From assembly GCF_036186745.1 (NCBI RefSeq), contig NZ_CP108086.1:5394001-5458000 (forward strand): a stretch of 64,000 bases of DNA, in the 5' to 3' direction. Positions 1 to 8,277 of the stretch are shown here, one piece after another (the stretch's first letter is position 1; the number at the start of each line of letters is the position of its first letter). This DNA is from Microbispora hainanensis. GTDB lineage: Bacteria > Actinomycetota > Actinomycetes > Streptosporangiales > Streptosporangiaceae. The position numbers and the translations under genes were made by a program. Under the pieces are notes generated by a model, which saw nothing but the letters and a program-made list of their open reading frames with translations, searched no databases and was not told where the DNA came from.

Positions 1-52
1 GAGTCTCGTCGAAGTAGTCCCCGGCAGCGGGCACAATGTCATTGACGGCCAC
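1..52 (-). CDS. 5' end of an unidentified gene cut by the window edge
   Basis: On the minus strand a GTG at 52-50 is preceded, about five bases upstream, by an AAGGGG ribosome-binding site, and the frame is open to the window edge (reads MAVNDIVPAAGDYFDET). Only about 17 codons are visible, so no family can be named. The good ribosome-binding site and the acidic, non-repetitive peptide are the only support. The 243 bases between this start and the next gene at 296 hold both divergent promoters but no sequence I can assign. Confidence 0.35.
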   Translation of the reverse strand, partial: MAVNDIVPAAGDYFDET

Positions 53-295
53 TTCATCCCCTTCGTGTCTGAATGTGCGAATCGAAGGATTACGAAGTGG
101 CCGTCTCTTGTCACATGGATCTCTCCCGTCGCACCAAGGGAAAGATCACCCGTACACCACTCCCATGGACGCTAACCCGCGTGACCCGGCCTCCGGCGAG
201 CCGTGCGACTTGCTGACAGCCGTTTTGCCGTCAGCGGGTGTGGCCGGTGCGAGCATCGCGAGAGGCAGAAGCGATCACCACGGCTTGGGGGAAGC

Positions 296-739
296 ATGCT
301 TCGAACACTGATCGTGCTGGTGGGCATGGCCGTAGCGGCGTCGCCGGCCGCCAACGCCTGGGCAGGCGACGTGCCTGCGGTTCCACAGGCACGGACGGTC
401 GCAGCAACCTCGCCGGCCGGGCAGACGGCGGGTGCGTGCAGCCCCGGATCGCTGTGTGCGGCGGTCGACTGTGGTCCCGGCCGCGTCTGCGTGCCCTCTC
501 CCAAGCAGTGCTTCACCACACCATGCCCGCAGTACGACTGCGTGCCCGAGGCCTCGGTTTCCCGCGCGAATCACCGGCCTCCGTACGCAGGCTCACACCC
601 GGGCGGCCGGTGGCGGCCCCGCGACCCGGAGCAGCGACCGGCCTACCCGCACGACCGGCGAACGACGGATCGTTCAGAGAACCCGCCTGGGGGCGCTCCG
701 GCGCGGAACATCGGACTGGCGATCGACCTCCAGCCCTGA
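296..739 (+). CDS. Small secreted Cys-rich protein
   Basis: Predicted exported protein of 147 residues, function unknown. The start is the ATG at 296, just behind a GGGGGAAG ribosome-binding site; a longer frame from 203 would bury the signal peptide. Residues 1-23 look like a Sec signal (MLRTLIVLVGMAVAAS, then an AWA-type cleavage site). The mature part has a compact cluster of seven cysteines (CSPGSLC, VDC, RVC, KQC, TPC, YDC) in roughly 35 residues, suggesting a small disulfide-knotted domain that recalls short extracellular protease-inhibitor or binding modules. The C-terminal 60 residues are Arg/Pro-rich and probably disordered. It stands alone, divergent from the edge gene. Confidence 0.6.
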   Translation: MLRTLIVLVGMAVAASPAANAWAGDVPAVPQARTVAATSPAGQTAGACSPGSLCAAVDCGPGRVCVPSPKQCFTTPCPQYDCVPEASVSRANHRPPYAGSHPGGRWRPRDPEQRPAYPHDRRTTDRSENPPGGAPARNIGLAIDLQP

Positions 740-848
740 ACCCGGCTCGATAGGCCCTGGCGGCCCTGCCGCGCCTGTGCCTCCCGCGCTATTGAGTGTC
801 ATAAGCCCCGGTGTTGCCTCTGCTCCGTACGCCCGTGTCCGCTCCGTT

Positions 849-1328
849 TCAGAGCCAGAAGGTGTCGTGGCGGAGGTAGAACTCCGCCTTCTCCTCTTCG
901 CTCATGTCCGCGAGTGTGAGCAGCCCCTCGAAGTAGCCCTCCCGGGGTGCGCCGGGCGCGAAGTGCAGCAGCATCGACGCCGGCTCTCCCGACTCGTTCC
1001 GGAACGCGTGGGTGCCGCCCTCCGGAACGTGTACGAAGTCGCCAGGGCCGGTGTCGATCCAACGCCGGCCGTCGTAGATCCGCACCGTGCCGGTGAGGAT
1101 GTAGAACGACTCGGAGATCGACCGGTGGAAGTGCGCCGCCGGGCCGCTGGGCTCCGGTCCCATGTCCCAGCGGTAGAGCCCGAACTGCCCGTTGGTGGTC
1201 GCACCGGTCGCCAGATAGTGCACCGTGGTTCCGCTCGGGTAGACCAGCTCGGGCGTGGCGTCCGGGCGCCGGTACGACGCCGTCGGCTCGCCCGTCTCAC
1301 CGTGGTAGGCCGGTGGGGGATAGGTCAC
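849..1328 (-). CDS. Cupin-domain protein
   Basis: Single-domain cupin of 159 residues, presumably a soluble metal-binding protein. The two cupin motifs are visible: a first box with AHFHRSISESFYILTG (metal ligands His-His-Glu) and a second with PGDFVHVPEGGTHAF (third His). These residues normally hold Mn, Fe, Ni or Zn in a jelly-roll barrel. About 55 residues precede the motif, typical of stand-alone cupins described as quercetinase-like or sugar-binding. No partner gene adjoins it, so the substrate cannot be inferred. The C-terminal tail (LTLADMSEEEKAEFYLRHDT) is helical and may cap the barrel. Confidence 0.8.
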   Translation of the reverse strand: MTYPPPAYHGETGEPTASYRRPDATPELVYPSGTTVHYLATGATTNGQFGLYRWDMGPEPSGPAAHFHRSISESFYILTGTVRIYDGRRWIDTGPGDFVHVPEGGTHAFRNESGEPASMLLHFAPGAPREGYFEGLLTLADMSEEEKAEFYLRHDTFWL

Positions 1329-1401
1329 TGCTCGTCCTCTCCTCGGGTTCGAGCCGTTCGGCCTCCGGATCGCGGCACGCGCCGCTGAAGGCCGATCGTC
1401 G

Positions 1402-1698
1402 TCACTCGCGAGTTCCTACCCGGTGTCGCCGGGTGCGCACAGCGGCACTCGCCGACCGAAGTCGACCGTACGCCCACCGCCCGCCGAGGTATAGGTGATG
1501 CGCACACCGCCGGCTCCTGCTGAGGCGTGCTGAACCGCCAAGGCACGGCGGAGGTCGTCGCACCGCGTTGGTCGAGCAACAGGCCGAACCGCCGCACATC
1601 GCCACGCCGATCGTCGCGCAGCCGCACACGACAACGACGCAGCCGGTCCAGCCCGCGATCGTGTGCCCGAGGTCCACATCGTCGTGTATGCCGCTCAT
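1402..1698 (-). CDS. Small membrane protein resembling the HGxxPAAW family
   Basis: 98-residue reading frame with ATG at 1698 and a strong GAGGAG ribosome-binding site 4 bases upstream. The N-terminus (LGHTIAGWTGCVVVVCG) matches the HGxxPAAW signature of small actinobacterial membrane proteins that carry a His-Gly dipeptide followed by a hydrophobic helix, but with IAGW for PAAW. One membrane segment (about residues 14-36) is followed by a Cys/Arg-rich tail unlike the family's usual second helix, so the 3' half may be frameshifted. The translation start abuts a truncated marR gene, so the locus looks rearranged. It may be a decayed copy. Confidence 0.4.
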   Translation of the reverse strand: MSGIHDDVDLGHTIAGWTGCVVVVCGCATIGVAMCGGSACCSTNAVRRPPPCLGGSARLSRSRRCAHHLYLGGRWAYGRLRSASAAVRTRRHRVGTRE

Positions 1699-1700
1699 GG

Positions 1701-2012
1701 TTCTCCTCGGCGGTGACCGGCGTGCTGAACCGGCTGGAGAAGGCCGGGTACGCGCACCGGCAGCCGGATCCCGAGGACCGCCGCCGGGTGCGCGTCGTCG
1801 CCGGCCCGGCCGTGGCCGCCACCGCCGCGGCCGTCTACGAACCCTTCTATCGGCGGTTGAACGAGCTGTTCGCCGACTACACGCCCGCGGAGATCGCCGT
1901 GCTGTCCGACTGGTTCACTCGCGCGGGCGACCTGATGCGGACGTATCTGGAGGAGATCCGGAGCGACCAGCTCGCCGGTGTGCCCCGCTCTCGGCGCACG
2001 CGGAGCCGTTGA
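1701..2012 (+). pseudogene. C-terminal remnant of a MarR-family regulator
   Basis: The frame from about 1704 reads as the recognition helix and wing of a MarR winged helix (VTGVLNRLEKAGY, then PDPEDRRRVRV), followed by the usual C-terminal dimerisation helices, ending at 2012. The first 50 or so residues (N-terminal dimer helix and start of the HTH) are absent. Upstream of 1701 the frame runs antisense through the minus-strand small membrane gene, and no start codon with a ribosome-binding site precedes the homologous part. It is therefore a 5'-truncated gene joined to foreign sequence at about 1700. Confidence 0.65.
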
Positions 2013-2106
2013 GGCCGCGCGCCCCTTCCGCGCGCCGGGCCCGCCGCTCTCTCCACCGGCCGCACCGGGCGGTTCCGCCCGGTGCGGCCACCGTGCGTGG
2101 GCCGGG

Positions 2107-2397
2107 TCAGCGTTCGTCGATGACCCGGCCGTTCAGGGCGGTGGCGTCCTTGGTCAGGGCCATGGTCAGCGGCGCCTCCGGGAAGGTGGGCAGGGCGGCG
2201 AGCGCGGCGCCCATCTGCTCCCCGCTCTCCCAGTGCCAGGTGTCGGTGTAGGTGCCGTCCTCGAGCTGGACCAGCACGGTGCGGATGAGGCCGGGGTGCC
2301 CCTCCCTGATGGTCGCGATCAGCGAGGTCCTGCGGGCCAGGAACTCCTCCAGGTCGGCCTCGGGGACGGAGTAGCGGTGCGAGCGGACGGCGGACAT
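2107..2397 (-). CDS. Antibiotic-biosynthesis-monooxygenase-like protein (dimeric alpha/beta barrel)
   Basis: 96-residue soluble protein with the layout of a ferredoxin-like ABM domain: an N-terminal segment with a charged helix (EADLEEFLARRTSLIATIRE), a central strand with a W-H-W pattern (TDTWHWESGEQMGAAL) and a C-terminal helix. The family includes small cofactor-independent oxygenases and stress or heme-handling proteins; no catalytic assignment is possible here. It lies 30 bases after the AhpD-type gene on the same strand, so the two are probably cotranscribed from the promoter between 2881 and 2996. Confidence 0.6.
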   Translation of the reverse strand: MSAVRSHRYSVPEADLEEFLARRTSLIATIREGHPGLIRTVLVQLEDGTYTDTWHWESGEQMGAALAALPTFPEAPLTMALTKDATALNGRVIDER

Positions 2398-2427
2398 ACC
2401 GGTGTCTCCTGTGTGAGGGGTGGGGGC

Positions 2428-2880
2428 TTACCAGCTGCCGGCGATCTGCCGGACCGGGGCGTTCAGGCGGTTGAAGAGGTTGGTGACGGCGATCATCAAC
2501 AGGATCGAGGCCAGCTGCTTCTCGTCGAAGTGGCCGGCGGCGTTGTCCCAGACCACGTCGGAGACGGCGTCGGCGCGGTCGGCCAACCGGGTCGAGGCCT
2601 CCGCCAGCTCCAGCGCGGCCCGTTCGGCGTCGGTGTAGTACGGGGCCTCGCGCCAGGCGCTGACCAGGCCGATGCGCTCGTCGCTCTCGCCGAGCTTGCG
2701 CAGGCTCTTCAGGCCGCTGTCGACGCAGGGGCTGCAGCCGTTGATCTGGCTGACCCGCAGGTGCACCAGCTCCAGGAGCTCCTGGGGGACACCTTGCGAC
2801 TGAGCGGCCTTCATCAGCTCCATGATCGGCTTCATCGCGGCGGGGATGATCGCGGCGGGGTTCTTCATCCGGGCTTCCAT
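2428..2880 (-). CDS. Carboxymuconolactone decarboxylase / AhpD-type peroxidase-like protein
   Basis: 150 residues with the AhpD core: a CxxC active site (NGCSPCVDSG, near residue 50) plus a following helical region rich in acidic residues. In this family the cysteine pair reduces peroxides or partner proteins, with a nearby His and Glu as proton relay; a His in the loop before the final helices (AAGHFDEKQL) is compatible. The start at 2880 has a GGAGGA ribosome-binding site 7 bases upstream. It is first of a two-gene unit with the ABM-like gene and is divergent from the SARP regulator, a common pairing of regulator and redox target. Confidence 0.8.
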   Translation of the reverse strand: MEARMKNPAAIIPAAMKPIMELMKAAQSQGVPQELLELVHLRVSQINGCSPCVDSGLKSLRKLGESDERIGLVSAWREAPYYTDAERAALELAEASTRLADRADAVSDVVWDNAAGHFDEKQLASILLMIAVTNLFNRLNAPVRQIAGSW

Positions 2881-2897
2881 CGGTGGTTCCTCCGTAT

Positions 2898-2932
2898 CGG
2901 TTCTGCGAGATTCGTCTCGGTTCGTGTGAGAT
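2898..2932. promoter_or_regulatory. Direct repeat, candidate SARP operator
   Basis: Two imperfect copies of CGGTTC followed by a GAGAT end (2898-2911 and 2918-2932) are spaced 20 bases start to start, two helical turns, in the divergent promoter region between the AhpD-type gene and the SARP gene. SARP regulators bind direct repeats on one DNA face near the -35 region. Assignment to the adjacent regulator is inference. Confidence 0.3.
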
Positions 2933-2996
2933 CAGAGTGGCCGTCCGGATTGATACATTCGCTATGCGCGCACGATGCGATCGTGATGGGGGGACG

Positions 2997-5809
2997 ATGC
3001 TGCGCTTCACCCTGCTCGGCCCCGTCGAGATGGTCGTCGACGGCGCGGCGCTGACGGGCATCGCCCCACGTCACCGGGCTGTCCTGGCCTACCTCCTGCT
3101 CAACGCCGGCCGCGTGATCGGCATCGAGCGGCTGATCGACGCGATGTGGGGTTACGACCGGCCCGACACCGCCCGGTCGCAGATCCACGCCTCGATCACC
3201 GCGATCCGCAAGGTGCTGCGCGGCGCGGGAGCCGTACGGCTCCTGGAGACGCGCGCCGGCGGCTACATCGCGCAGCCGGCGCCCGGACAGGTCGAGGCGC
3301 AGGAGTTCACCGAGCTGGTGGCCGCAGGTGAGCTGCGCAGGGCCCTGGACCTGTGGAGCGGCGAGGCGCTGGAGGACGTGCACGCGCTTACGTCACCGGC
3401 GTCCGGGAGCTCTGGAACGACCGGCGGCTGTCGGCGTACGAGCGCCTGGTGGAGGGTGAGCTCGCCGCCGGGCGGCACGGAGATCTGCTCGACGAGCTCG
3501 CCGCCCAGGTGGCCGCCAACCCGCTGCGCGAGAAGCTCAACGGCCATCTCGTCCTGGCCCTGCACCGGGCGGGGCGGCAGCCCGACGCCCTGGCCGCCGC
3601 GCGCGCCTACCGTACGGCTCTCGCGGACGAACAGGGGCTCGACCCCGGACACGCCTTCACCGAAATGGAGCGGGCGGTCCTGGCGGACGACCCGGCCCTG
3701 CGCCTGGCCGGCGCGGCGACGGCGGCTTCCCAACCGGCGTCCCGCTCCACCTTCCTGCCGTACGACATTCCCGATTTCTCCGGACGGACCGCCGAACTGC
3801 AGCGGCTCGCGGACGAGCACCACACCGACAACGGGCCGGCGGTCGTCACGATCGACGGCATGGCGGGGATCGGCAAGACCACTCTCGTCGTCCACGTGGC
3901 CCACCGGCTGGCCGCCCGCTATCCGGACGGCCGGCTCTTCATCGACCTGCAGGCCCACACGGCGGGCCGGGAGCCGATCGACGCCGCCGCGGCGCTGGAG
4001 ACACTCCTCCGCCAGCTCGGGGTGCCCGCCGACCGCATCCCGGTCGCCCCGGCCGAGCGGAGCGCCCTCTGGCGCGCCGAGCTGGCCGATCGCCGGGTGC
4101 TCGCCGTACTGGACAACGCTCTCGACTCCGAGCACGTGCGCCCCCTGTTGCCGGGACGCTCCGGCACCCTCGTCCTGATCACCAGCAGGCGGCGGCTCGT
4201 CGACCTGGACGGCGCCCAGGCGTTGTCGGTGGACGTGCTGGGCGAGGCGGACGCCGCCGAGCTGTTCGAGCGGATCGTGGGCGAACGCGCTCACCAGGAG
4301 CCGGAGGCCGTACGCGAGGTGCTGCGGCTGTGCGGGCACCTCCCGCTCGCCATCCGGATCTCCGCCGCCCGCCTCCAGCATCGCCCGCGCTGGACCGTGT
4401 CCTATCTGGCCGGGCGGCTGCGGGACCATCGCCGGCTCCTGGACGGGGTGTCGGCGGCCTTCGCGCTCTCCTACGAGCAGCTCCACGAGGACAAGCAGCG
4501 CATGTTCCGCCTGCTCGGACTGGTTCCGGGGCGCGACATCGACGTCTGCGGCGCGGCCGCGCTGGCCGGGATCCGCGAAGACGAGGCCGAGGAACTGCTC
4601 GAGGGCCTCCTCGACGCCCACATGCTCCTGCAGCTCGAACCGGGCCGCTACACCTTCCACGATCTGCTCCGCGAGCACGCCCGCTCGCTCGCCGAGGACG
4701 ACGGCGCCGTCATGCGGCTGCTCACCTACTACCTGCACCGCTCCCGCGCGGCGATGGACCGGCTCTTCCCGTACACCGTCGGCCAGCGGGAGGGCATCCC
4801 CCAGCCGGCCGCCCCGATCGCGCCCATCCGCGACGCCGCGGAGGCGATCGCCTGGCTCGACGCCGAACGCTCCAACATCATCGCGACCGCCGTCCACGGC
4901 CCCGAGATCTGCCTGGGCATGCTGGCCCTGGCGATGCGCCCCTACCTCGACCGGCACGCGCATCACGACGACGCGCTGACGCTGCACACCCTGGCGCTGC
5001 GGCGCAGCCGCGCGCTCGGCGATCCCGACGTTCAGGCGCGAGCGCTCACCGATCTGGCGCGGACCTACTGGCGGCTCGGCGAGTACGAGCGGGCGGAGGA
5101 GCACGCTCACCAGGCCCTCGACGCGTGCGAGGAGGCCGGCGAACGGGCCCGGGCACTGCTCACCCTGGGAAACGTGGCCCTGCGCCGGGGCCGGGACACC
5201 CAGGCGGAGCAGCACCTCAAGCAGGCGCTCGACCTCACCCGCATCGGCGCCGACACCTGGGGCGAGGCCAACGTGCTCGGCGTCCTCGCCCTCCTCCTCG
5301 ACCGGGCCGGCCGTCCCGAGGAGGCCCGGCGCCATCTCGACCTGGCGCTGGCACTCCACCGCAAGGTGGGCGACCCGGCGGGAGAGGCGGCGATCCTCGA
5401 CCATCTCGGCGTCGTCCTGCGGCGCCAGGGCGAGCTCGCCCAGGCGCGCATCCGCCACGAGCAGGCCGCGGCGGTCTACCGCGCCCTCGGCGACACCGCC
5501 GACGAGGCGGCCGCGCTCAACGGGCTGGCCGAGGCGGCGGGCGACCCGGCTCGGGCCGTCGAGGAGCACACGGCCGCGCTCGCGCTCGCCGACCTGACGC
5601 GCAACCGGCCGGAGCGGGCGCGTGCGCACGACGGGCTGGCGCGCGCCCACCTCGCGCTCGGGCACGCGGAGCAGGCGTGTGAGCATGGGCGGCTGGCTCT
5701 CGGCCTCTACGGCGAGCTCGGTGTTCCGGAGGCCGAGAAGGTCCGCGACTTCCTGGAGAGCGCCGGAGAGTCCGCGAGGCAGAGCCACGCGCAGTCCGTG
5801 GGGTCATAA
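2997..5809 (+). pseudogene. SARP/AfsR-type regulator with NB-ARC and TPR domains, frameshifted
   Basis: Start at ATG 2997 behind a GGGGGGA ribosome-binding site. The first frame encodes an OmpR-type winged helix (residues 1-95, with RHRAVLAYLLLNAGRV and the RSQIHASITAIRKVL recognition region) and the start of the bacterial activation domain. At about 3385 (GTGCACGCGCTTACG) the homology moves to another frame, consistent with loss of one base, and continues to 5809. That frame has the rest of the activation domain, an NB-ARC ATPase (Walker A GMAGIGKTT, hhhhD near LAVLDNAL) and TPR-like repeats to the C-terminus. Repaired, it would be about 937 residues, normal for AfsR-like regulators, which switch on secondary metabolism or local genes after ATP binding. 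Everything downstream of the shift is intact, so a sequencing error or very recent mutation is likely. Confidence 0.7.
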
Positions 5810-5864
5810 CCGCTCCGCCGCAGCACGGCTTCGGCCGCCTCGGACCGGACTCCCGGCGCGTCCG

Positions 5865-6314
5865 TCAGCCGCCGAGCACCGCGCTGAGAGCGGTCAGAGC
5901 CTCGGCGGCGTCGTCGCCGGTGGCGCGCAGGGTCACGGTCTGCCCACTGGTGGCGCCCAGGCCCATCAGCGACAGCACGCTGCGCACGTCGACCGTGCGA
6001 GAGCCGTACGAGAGGGTGACGGCCGAGGTGAAGGCGGCGGCGGTCTGCGCGAGCGCGCTCGCGGGGCGGGCGTGCAGGTCCTCGCTCAGGACGATCGTGC
6101 GCTCGTCCGCGCCGGCCTTGGAAGGCACAGCCGCAGGGCTCGCCCCAGCAGGGGGCATCATGGCAGCGGTCGCTGCGGCGGGTTCAGCCACAGCGGGGCT
6201 CGTCGCGGCCGCAGCAGGGGCCGCCACCGCAGGGGGCGTCGCAGGCGGAGGGCTCGCGCCGGCAGGGCTTGCCGTCGGCGCTGGGGTTGCCGTGGGGTCA
6301 GAGCTTACGGACAT
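5865..6314 (-). CDS. HPr-family phosphocarrier with Ala/Pro-rich N-terminal extension
   Basis: 149 residues: about 70 Ala/Pro/Thr-rich residues, then a complete HPr domain. The phospho-accepting histidine sits in LHARPASALA and the position equivalent to regulatory Ser46 in VRSVLSLMGLG. HPr passes phosphate from enzyme I to a PTS EIIA, here probably the DhaM protein encoded just upstream. The start at 6314 lies inside the 3' end of dhaM, a 17-base overlap, so translation is coupled. In E. coli the EIIA and HPr parts of DhaM are one polypeptide; the flexible N-terminal extension here looks like the linker of such a fusion split into two genes. No enzyme I domain is encoded in the window. Confidence 0.8.
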   Translation of the reverse strand: MSVSSDPTATPAPTASPAGASPPPATPPAVAAPAAAATSPAVAEPAAATAAMMPPAGASPAAVPSKAGADERTIVLSEDLHARPASALAQTAAAFTSAVTLSYGSRTVDVRSVLSLMGLGATSGQTVTLRATGDDAAEALTALSAVLGG

Positions 6315-6672
6315 GCCACGCCTCCTCGGCCGCCGCCAGCACACCGTCCAGCGAGGCGCCGCCGCCCGCCGCCACGACCGCGGAGATGGCGCCCTCCACG
6401 AACGGCACGTCGGCGATCACGACGTCATCCGGGGTCTGCAGCAACTTGGCGGTGAGCACCGAGCTGCCGAGGTCGGGGATGAGCACGACCCCGTCCCCCC
6501 GGTCCACCTCCTTGATGGCGGCGGTCACCAGGTCGGGGCTGGTGCCGAGACCGCCGTCCTCGGTGCCTCCCGCCGCCGCCAGCGGCACATGTGCGCCGCC
6601 GATCTGCCTTGCCAGTGCGGCCACTTCCGCGGCCAGGCTGCTGCTGTGTGAAATGAGTACGATGCCAACCAT
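6298..6672 (-). CDS. dhaM: DhaM, PTS EIIA-type phosphoryl donor for dihydroxyacetone kinase
   Basis: 124 residues, the size of a stand-alone EIIA-Man-type domain. The N-terminus VGIVLISHSSSLAAEV carries the phosphorylated histidine (His9). The later segment (DGVVLIPDLGSSVLT) is the conserved core of DhaM. It takes phosphate from HPr and rephosphorylates the ADP kept on DhaL, so dihydroxyacetone is phosphorylated at the expense of PEP rather than ATP. It is divergent from the IclR regulator across 36 bases that contain a palindromic operator, and is followed by the HPr gene. Confidence 0.85.
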   Translation of the reverse strand: MVGIVLISHSSSLAAEVAALARQIGGAHVPLAAAGGTEDGGLGTSPDLVTAAIKEVDRGDGVVLIPDLGSSVLTAKLLQTPDDVVIADVPFVEGAISAVVAAGGGASLDGVLAAAEEAWHVRKL

Positions 6673-6691
6673 TCGTTATTCCTGAAGATCG

Positions 6692-6706
6692 TTCGGCATA
6701 ATCGAA
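6692..6706. promoter_or_regulatory. IclR operator, dhaM/iclR promoter
   Basis: TTCGGCATAATCGAA, an inverted repeat TTCG-N7-CGAA, lies between the divergent dhaM and iclR genes and 2 bases before the iclR start. An equivalent 15-base site occurs before the glpF-dhaKL operon (10063-10077). The shared spacing and arms point to one regulator, most simply the IclR protein encoded here, which would repress itself and dhaM. Confidence 0.55.
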
Positions 6707-6708
6707 AA

Positions 6709-7473
6709 GTGATCCAGTCGGTGGAGCGCGCGGCGCTCATCCTGAAGGTCCTCGGGTCAGGCACCCCCCGGCTCGGGGTCACCGAGATCGCCGAGCGGGT
6801 GGGCCTGGCCAAGCCGACCGTGCACGGGCTGCTGCGCACGCTCGCCGCCTGCGAGCTGGTCGTGCAGGACCCCGACACCGGCAAGTACGCGCTCGGGCCC
6901 GCCGTGCTGCAACTCGGCAACGCCTATCTGGAGGGGTCCGAACTGCGGGCCAGGAGCCTGTTGTGGGCCGACTCTCTGGCCCAGCGGGTCAACGAGGCCG
7001 TCTGGGTCGGCACGCTGTCGGGGAGCCGGGTGATCGTGCTGCACCACGTGTTCCGGCCCGACGACGTCGTGCAGATCCTGGAGGTCGGCGCGGCGATCCC
7101 GTGGCACGCCTGCGCCCTCGGCCACGCCATCGCCGCCCACGACCCGCGCCGGGACGAGCTGCTGTCGGGCGACCTCGCCCCGCTGACCGGGCTCACCAGG
7201 ACCGTCCGCGACGACCTTGAGCGGGTGCTCGCGGAGGTGCGCCGCCGGGGGTACGCCGTCGAGGACCAGGAGGCGGCGCTGGGAGACGCGGGCGTCGCCG
7301 CGCCCGTTTTCTCCCGGGACGGCTCGGTGGCCGGCGCCGTCGCCGTGGTCGGGCCGGTCGAGCGGGTGCTGGACCCGGCGCGGCGGGAGGAGATCGCGCT
7401 GGCCGTGCGCGAGACCGCACGGGCGGTCTCGCGCGATCTCGGCGCGCCCCGCTACGGCGGCCCGGCCGTCTGA
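6709..7473 (+). CDS. IclR-family regulator of the glycerol/dihydroxyacetone locus
   Basis: 254 residues from a GTG start. Residues 1-70 form a winged helix (IQSVERAALILKVLGSG; helix-turn-helix LAKPTVHGLLRTL); residues 80-250 are the IclR ligand domain with the conserved HACALGHAIAAH segment and the YAVEDQEA motif near the effector pocket. Streptomyces GylR, of this family, represses glycerol operons and responds to a glycerol-derived ligand. Lying between dhaM-HPr and the convergent dhaL, with TTCG-N7-CGAA sites at both divergent promoters, it is very likely the locus repressor. Confidence 0.85.
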   Translation: MIQSVERAALILKVLGSGTPRLGVTEIAERVGLAKPTVHGLLRTLAACELVVQDPDTGKYALGPAVLQLGNAYLEGSELRARSLLWADSLAQRVNEAVWVGTLSGSRVIVLHHVFRPDDVVQILEVGAAIPWHACALGHAIAAHDPRRDELLSGDLAPLTGLTRTVRDDLERVLAEVRRRGYAVEDQEAALGDAGVAAPVFSRDGSVAGAVAVVGPVERVLDPARREEIALAVRETARAVSRDLGAPRYGGPAV

Positions 7474-7622
7474 CCGGCCCACGTCCACCCGGCCCGAGCC
7501 CGCCCGGCCCCGGCGGCTCACGACCCGGCCGTCCAGCCGGTTCGCGTGCCCCTGCTCCCAGGCGCTGGACGGGTGGGCCGGCGCCGGGACCCGGCTCGTC
7601 GCGGCCCGGCCGCGGCTCGCGG

Positions 7623-8249
7623 TCATCGGGAGGCGGCCGCCTTCAGCGCGCCGAACAGCAGAGCCGTGGAGGCGGCGCCGGGATCCTCGTGCCCGACGCT
7701 GCGCGGTCCCAGGTAGCTGGCCCGCCCCTTGCGCGCCTGTAACGGGACCGTCGCCCTGGCGCCCTGCTCGGCCGCGGCGGCCGCCGCCTCCAGCGCCTCC
7801 TCCGGCTTCAGCCCGTCCTGTACGGCCTGGCCCAGCGCCTTGGCGGCCGGGGCGAGGGCGTCGACCATGGTCTTGTCGCCCTCGGCCGCCGCGCCGAGGC
7901 GCTGTACGCCGGACAGGGCCGCGTTCAGGCCCGTGCTCAGCTCGGCCGGCGTGATCTCCGCGGCCTCGCCGAACGCCTTGCCCATCTCCCGGAAGGCGGT
8001 GCCGTACAGGGGACCCGAGGCCCCGCCGACCTTGCGGATCAGCGTGGACCCGACGAGCACGAGGAGCGCGCCCGGGGTCTGCGGGGAGGCGCCGGCCAGC
8101 GCCTCCTGCGCGGCGGTGAACCCGCGGTCGAGGTTGGCGCCGTGGTCGGCGTCGCCGATCGCGGCGTCCAGTTGGGTGAGGTGGTCGCGCTGTGCCCGTA
8201 CGGCGGCGGCGATCTCCTCGATCCAGGCGGCGAAGAACTGGGTGTTCAC
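7623..8249 (-). CDS. dhaL: DhaL, ADP-binding subunit of PTS-dependent dihydroxyacetone kinase
   Basis: 208 residues. The nucleotide-binding signature AIGDADHGANLDRGF near residue 30 gives the Asp residues that hold two Mg ions and ADP; a second conserved stretch is SGPLYGTAF. DhaL carries ADP as a tightly bound cofactor and passes phosphate from DhaM to dihydroxyacetone held covalently by DhaK. It follows dhaK by 28 bases in the glpF-dhaK-dhaL operon. The C-terminal motif GPRSVGHEDPGAAS is the family's usual ending. Confidence 0.9.
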   Translation of the reverse strand: MNTQFFAAWIEEIAAAVRAQRDHLTQLDAAIGDADHGANLDRGFTAAQEALAGASPQTPGALLVLVGSTLIRKVGGASGPLYGTAFREMGKAFGEAAEITPAELSTGLNAALSGVQRLGAAAEGDKTMVDALAPAAKALGQAVQDGLKPEEALEAAAAAAEQGARATVPLQARKGRASYLGPRSVGHEDPGAASTALLFGALKAAASR

Positions 8250-8277
8250 GAGCGGACTCCAGAGGTTCGGATGGCGG

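Noticed and set aside
3263-5788. Long open frame antisense to the SARP gene (841 codons)
   Set aside because: Frames opposite high-GC genes stay open by codon bias; it has no ribosome-binding site and its sequence is Gly/Arg/Val/Leu-biased with no domain. The same applies to long antisense frames over the LAL, protease and TerB genes.
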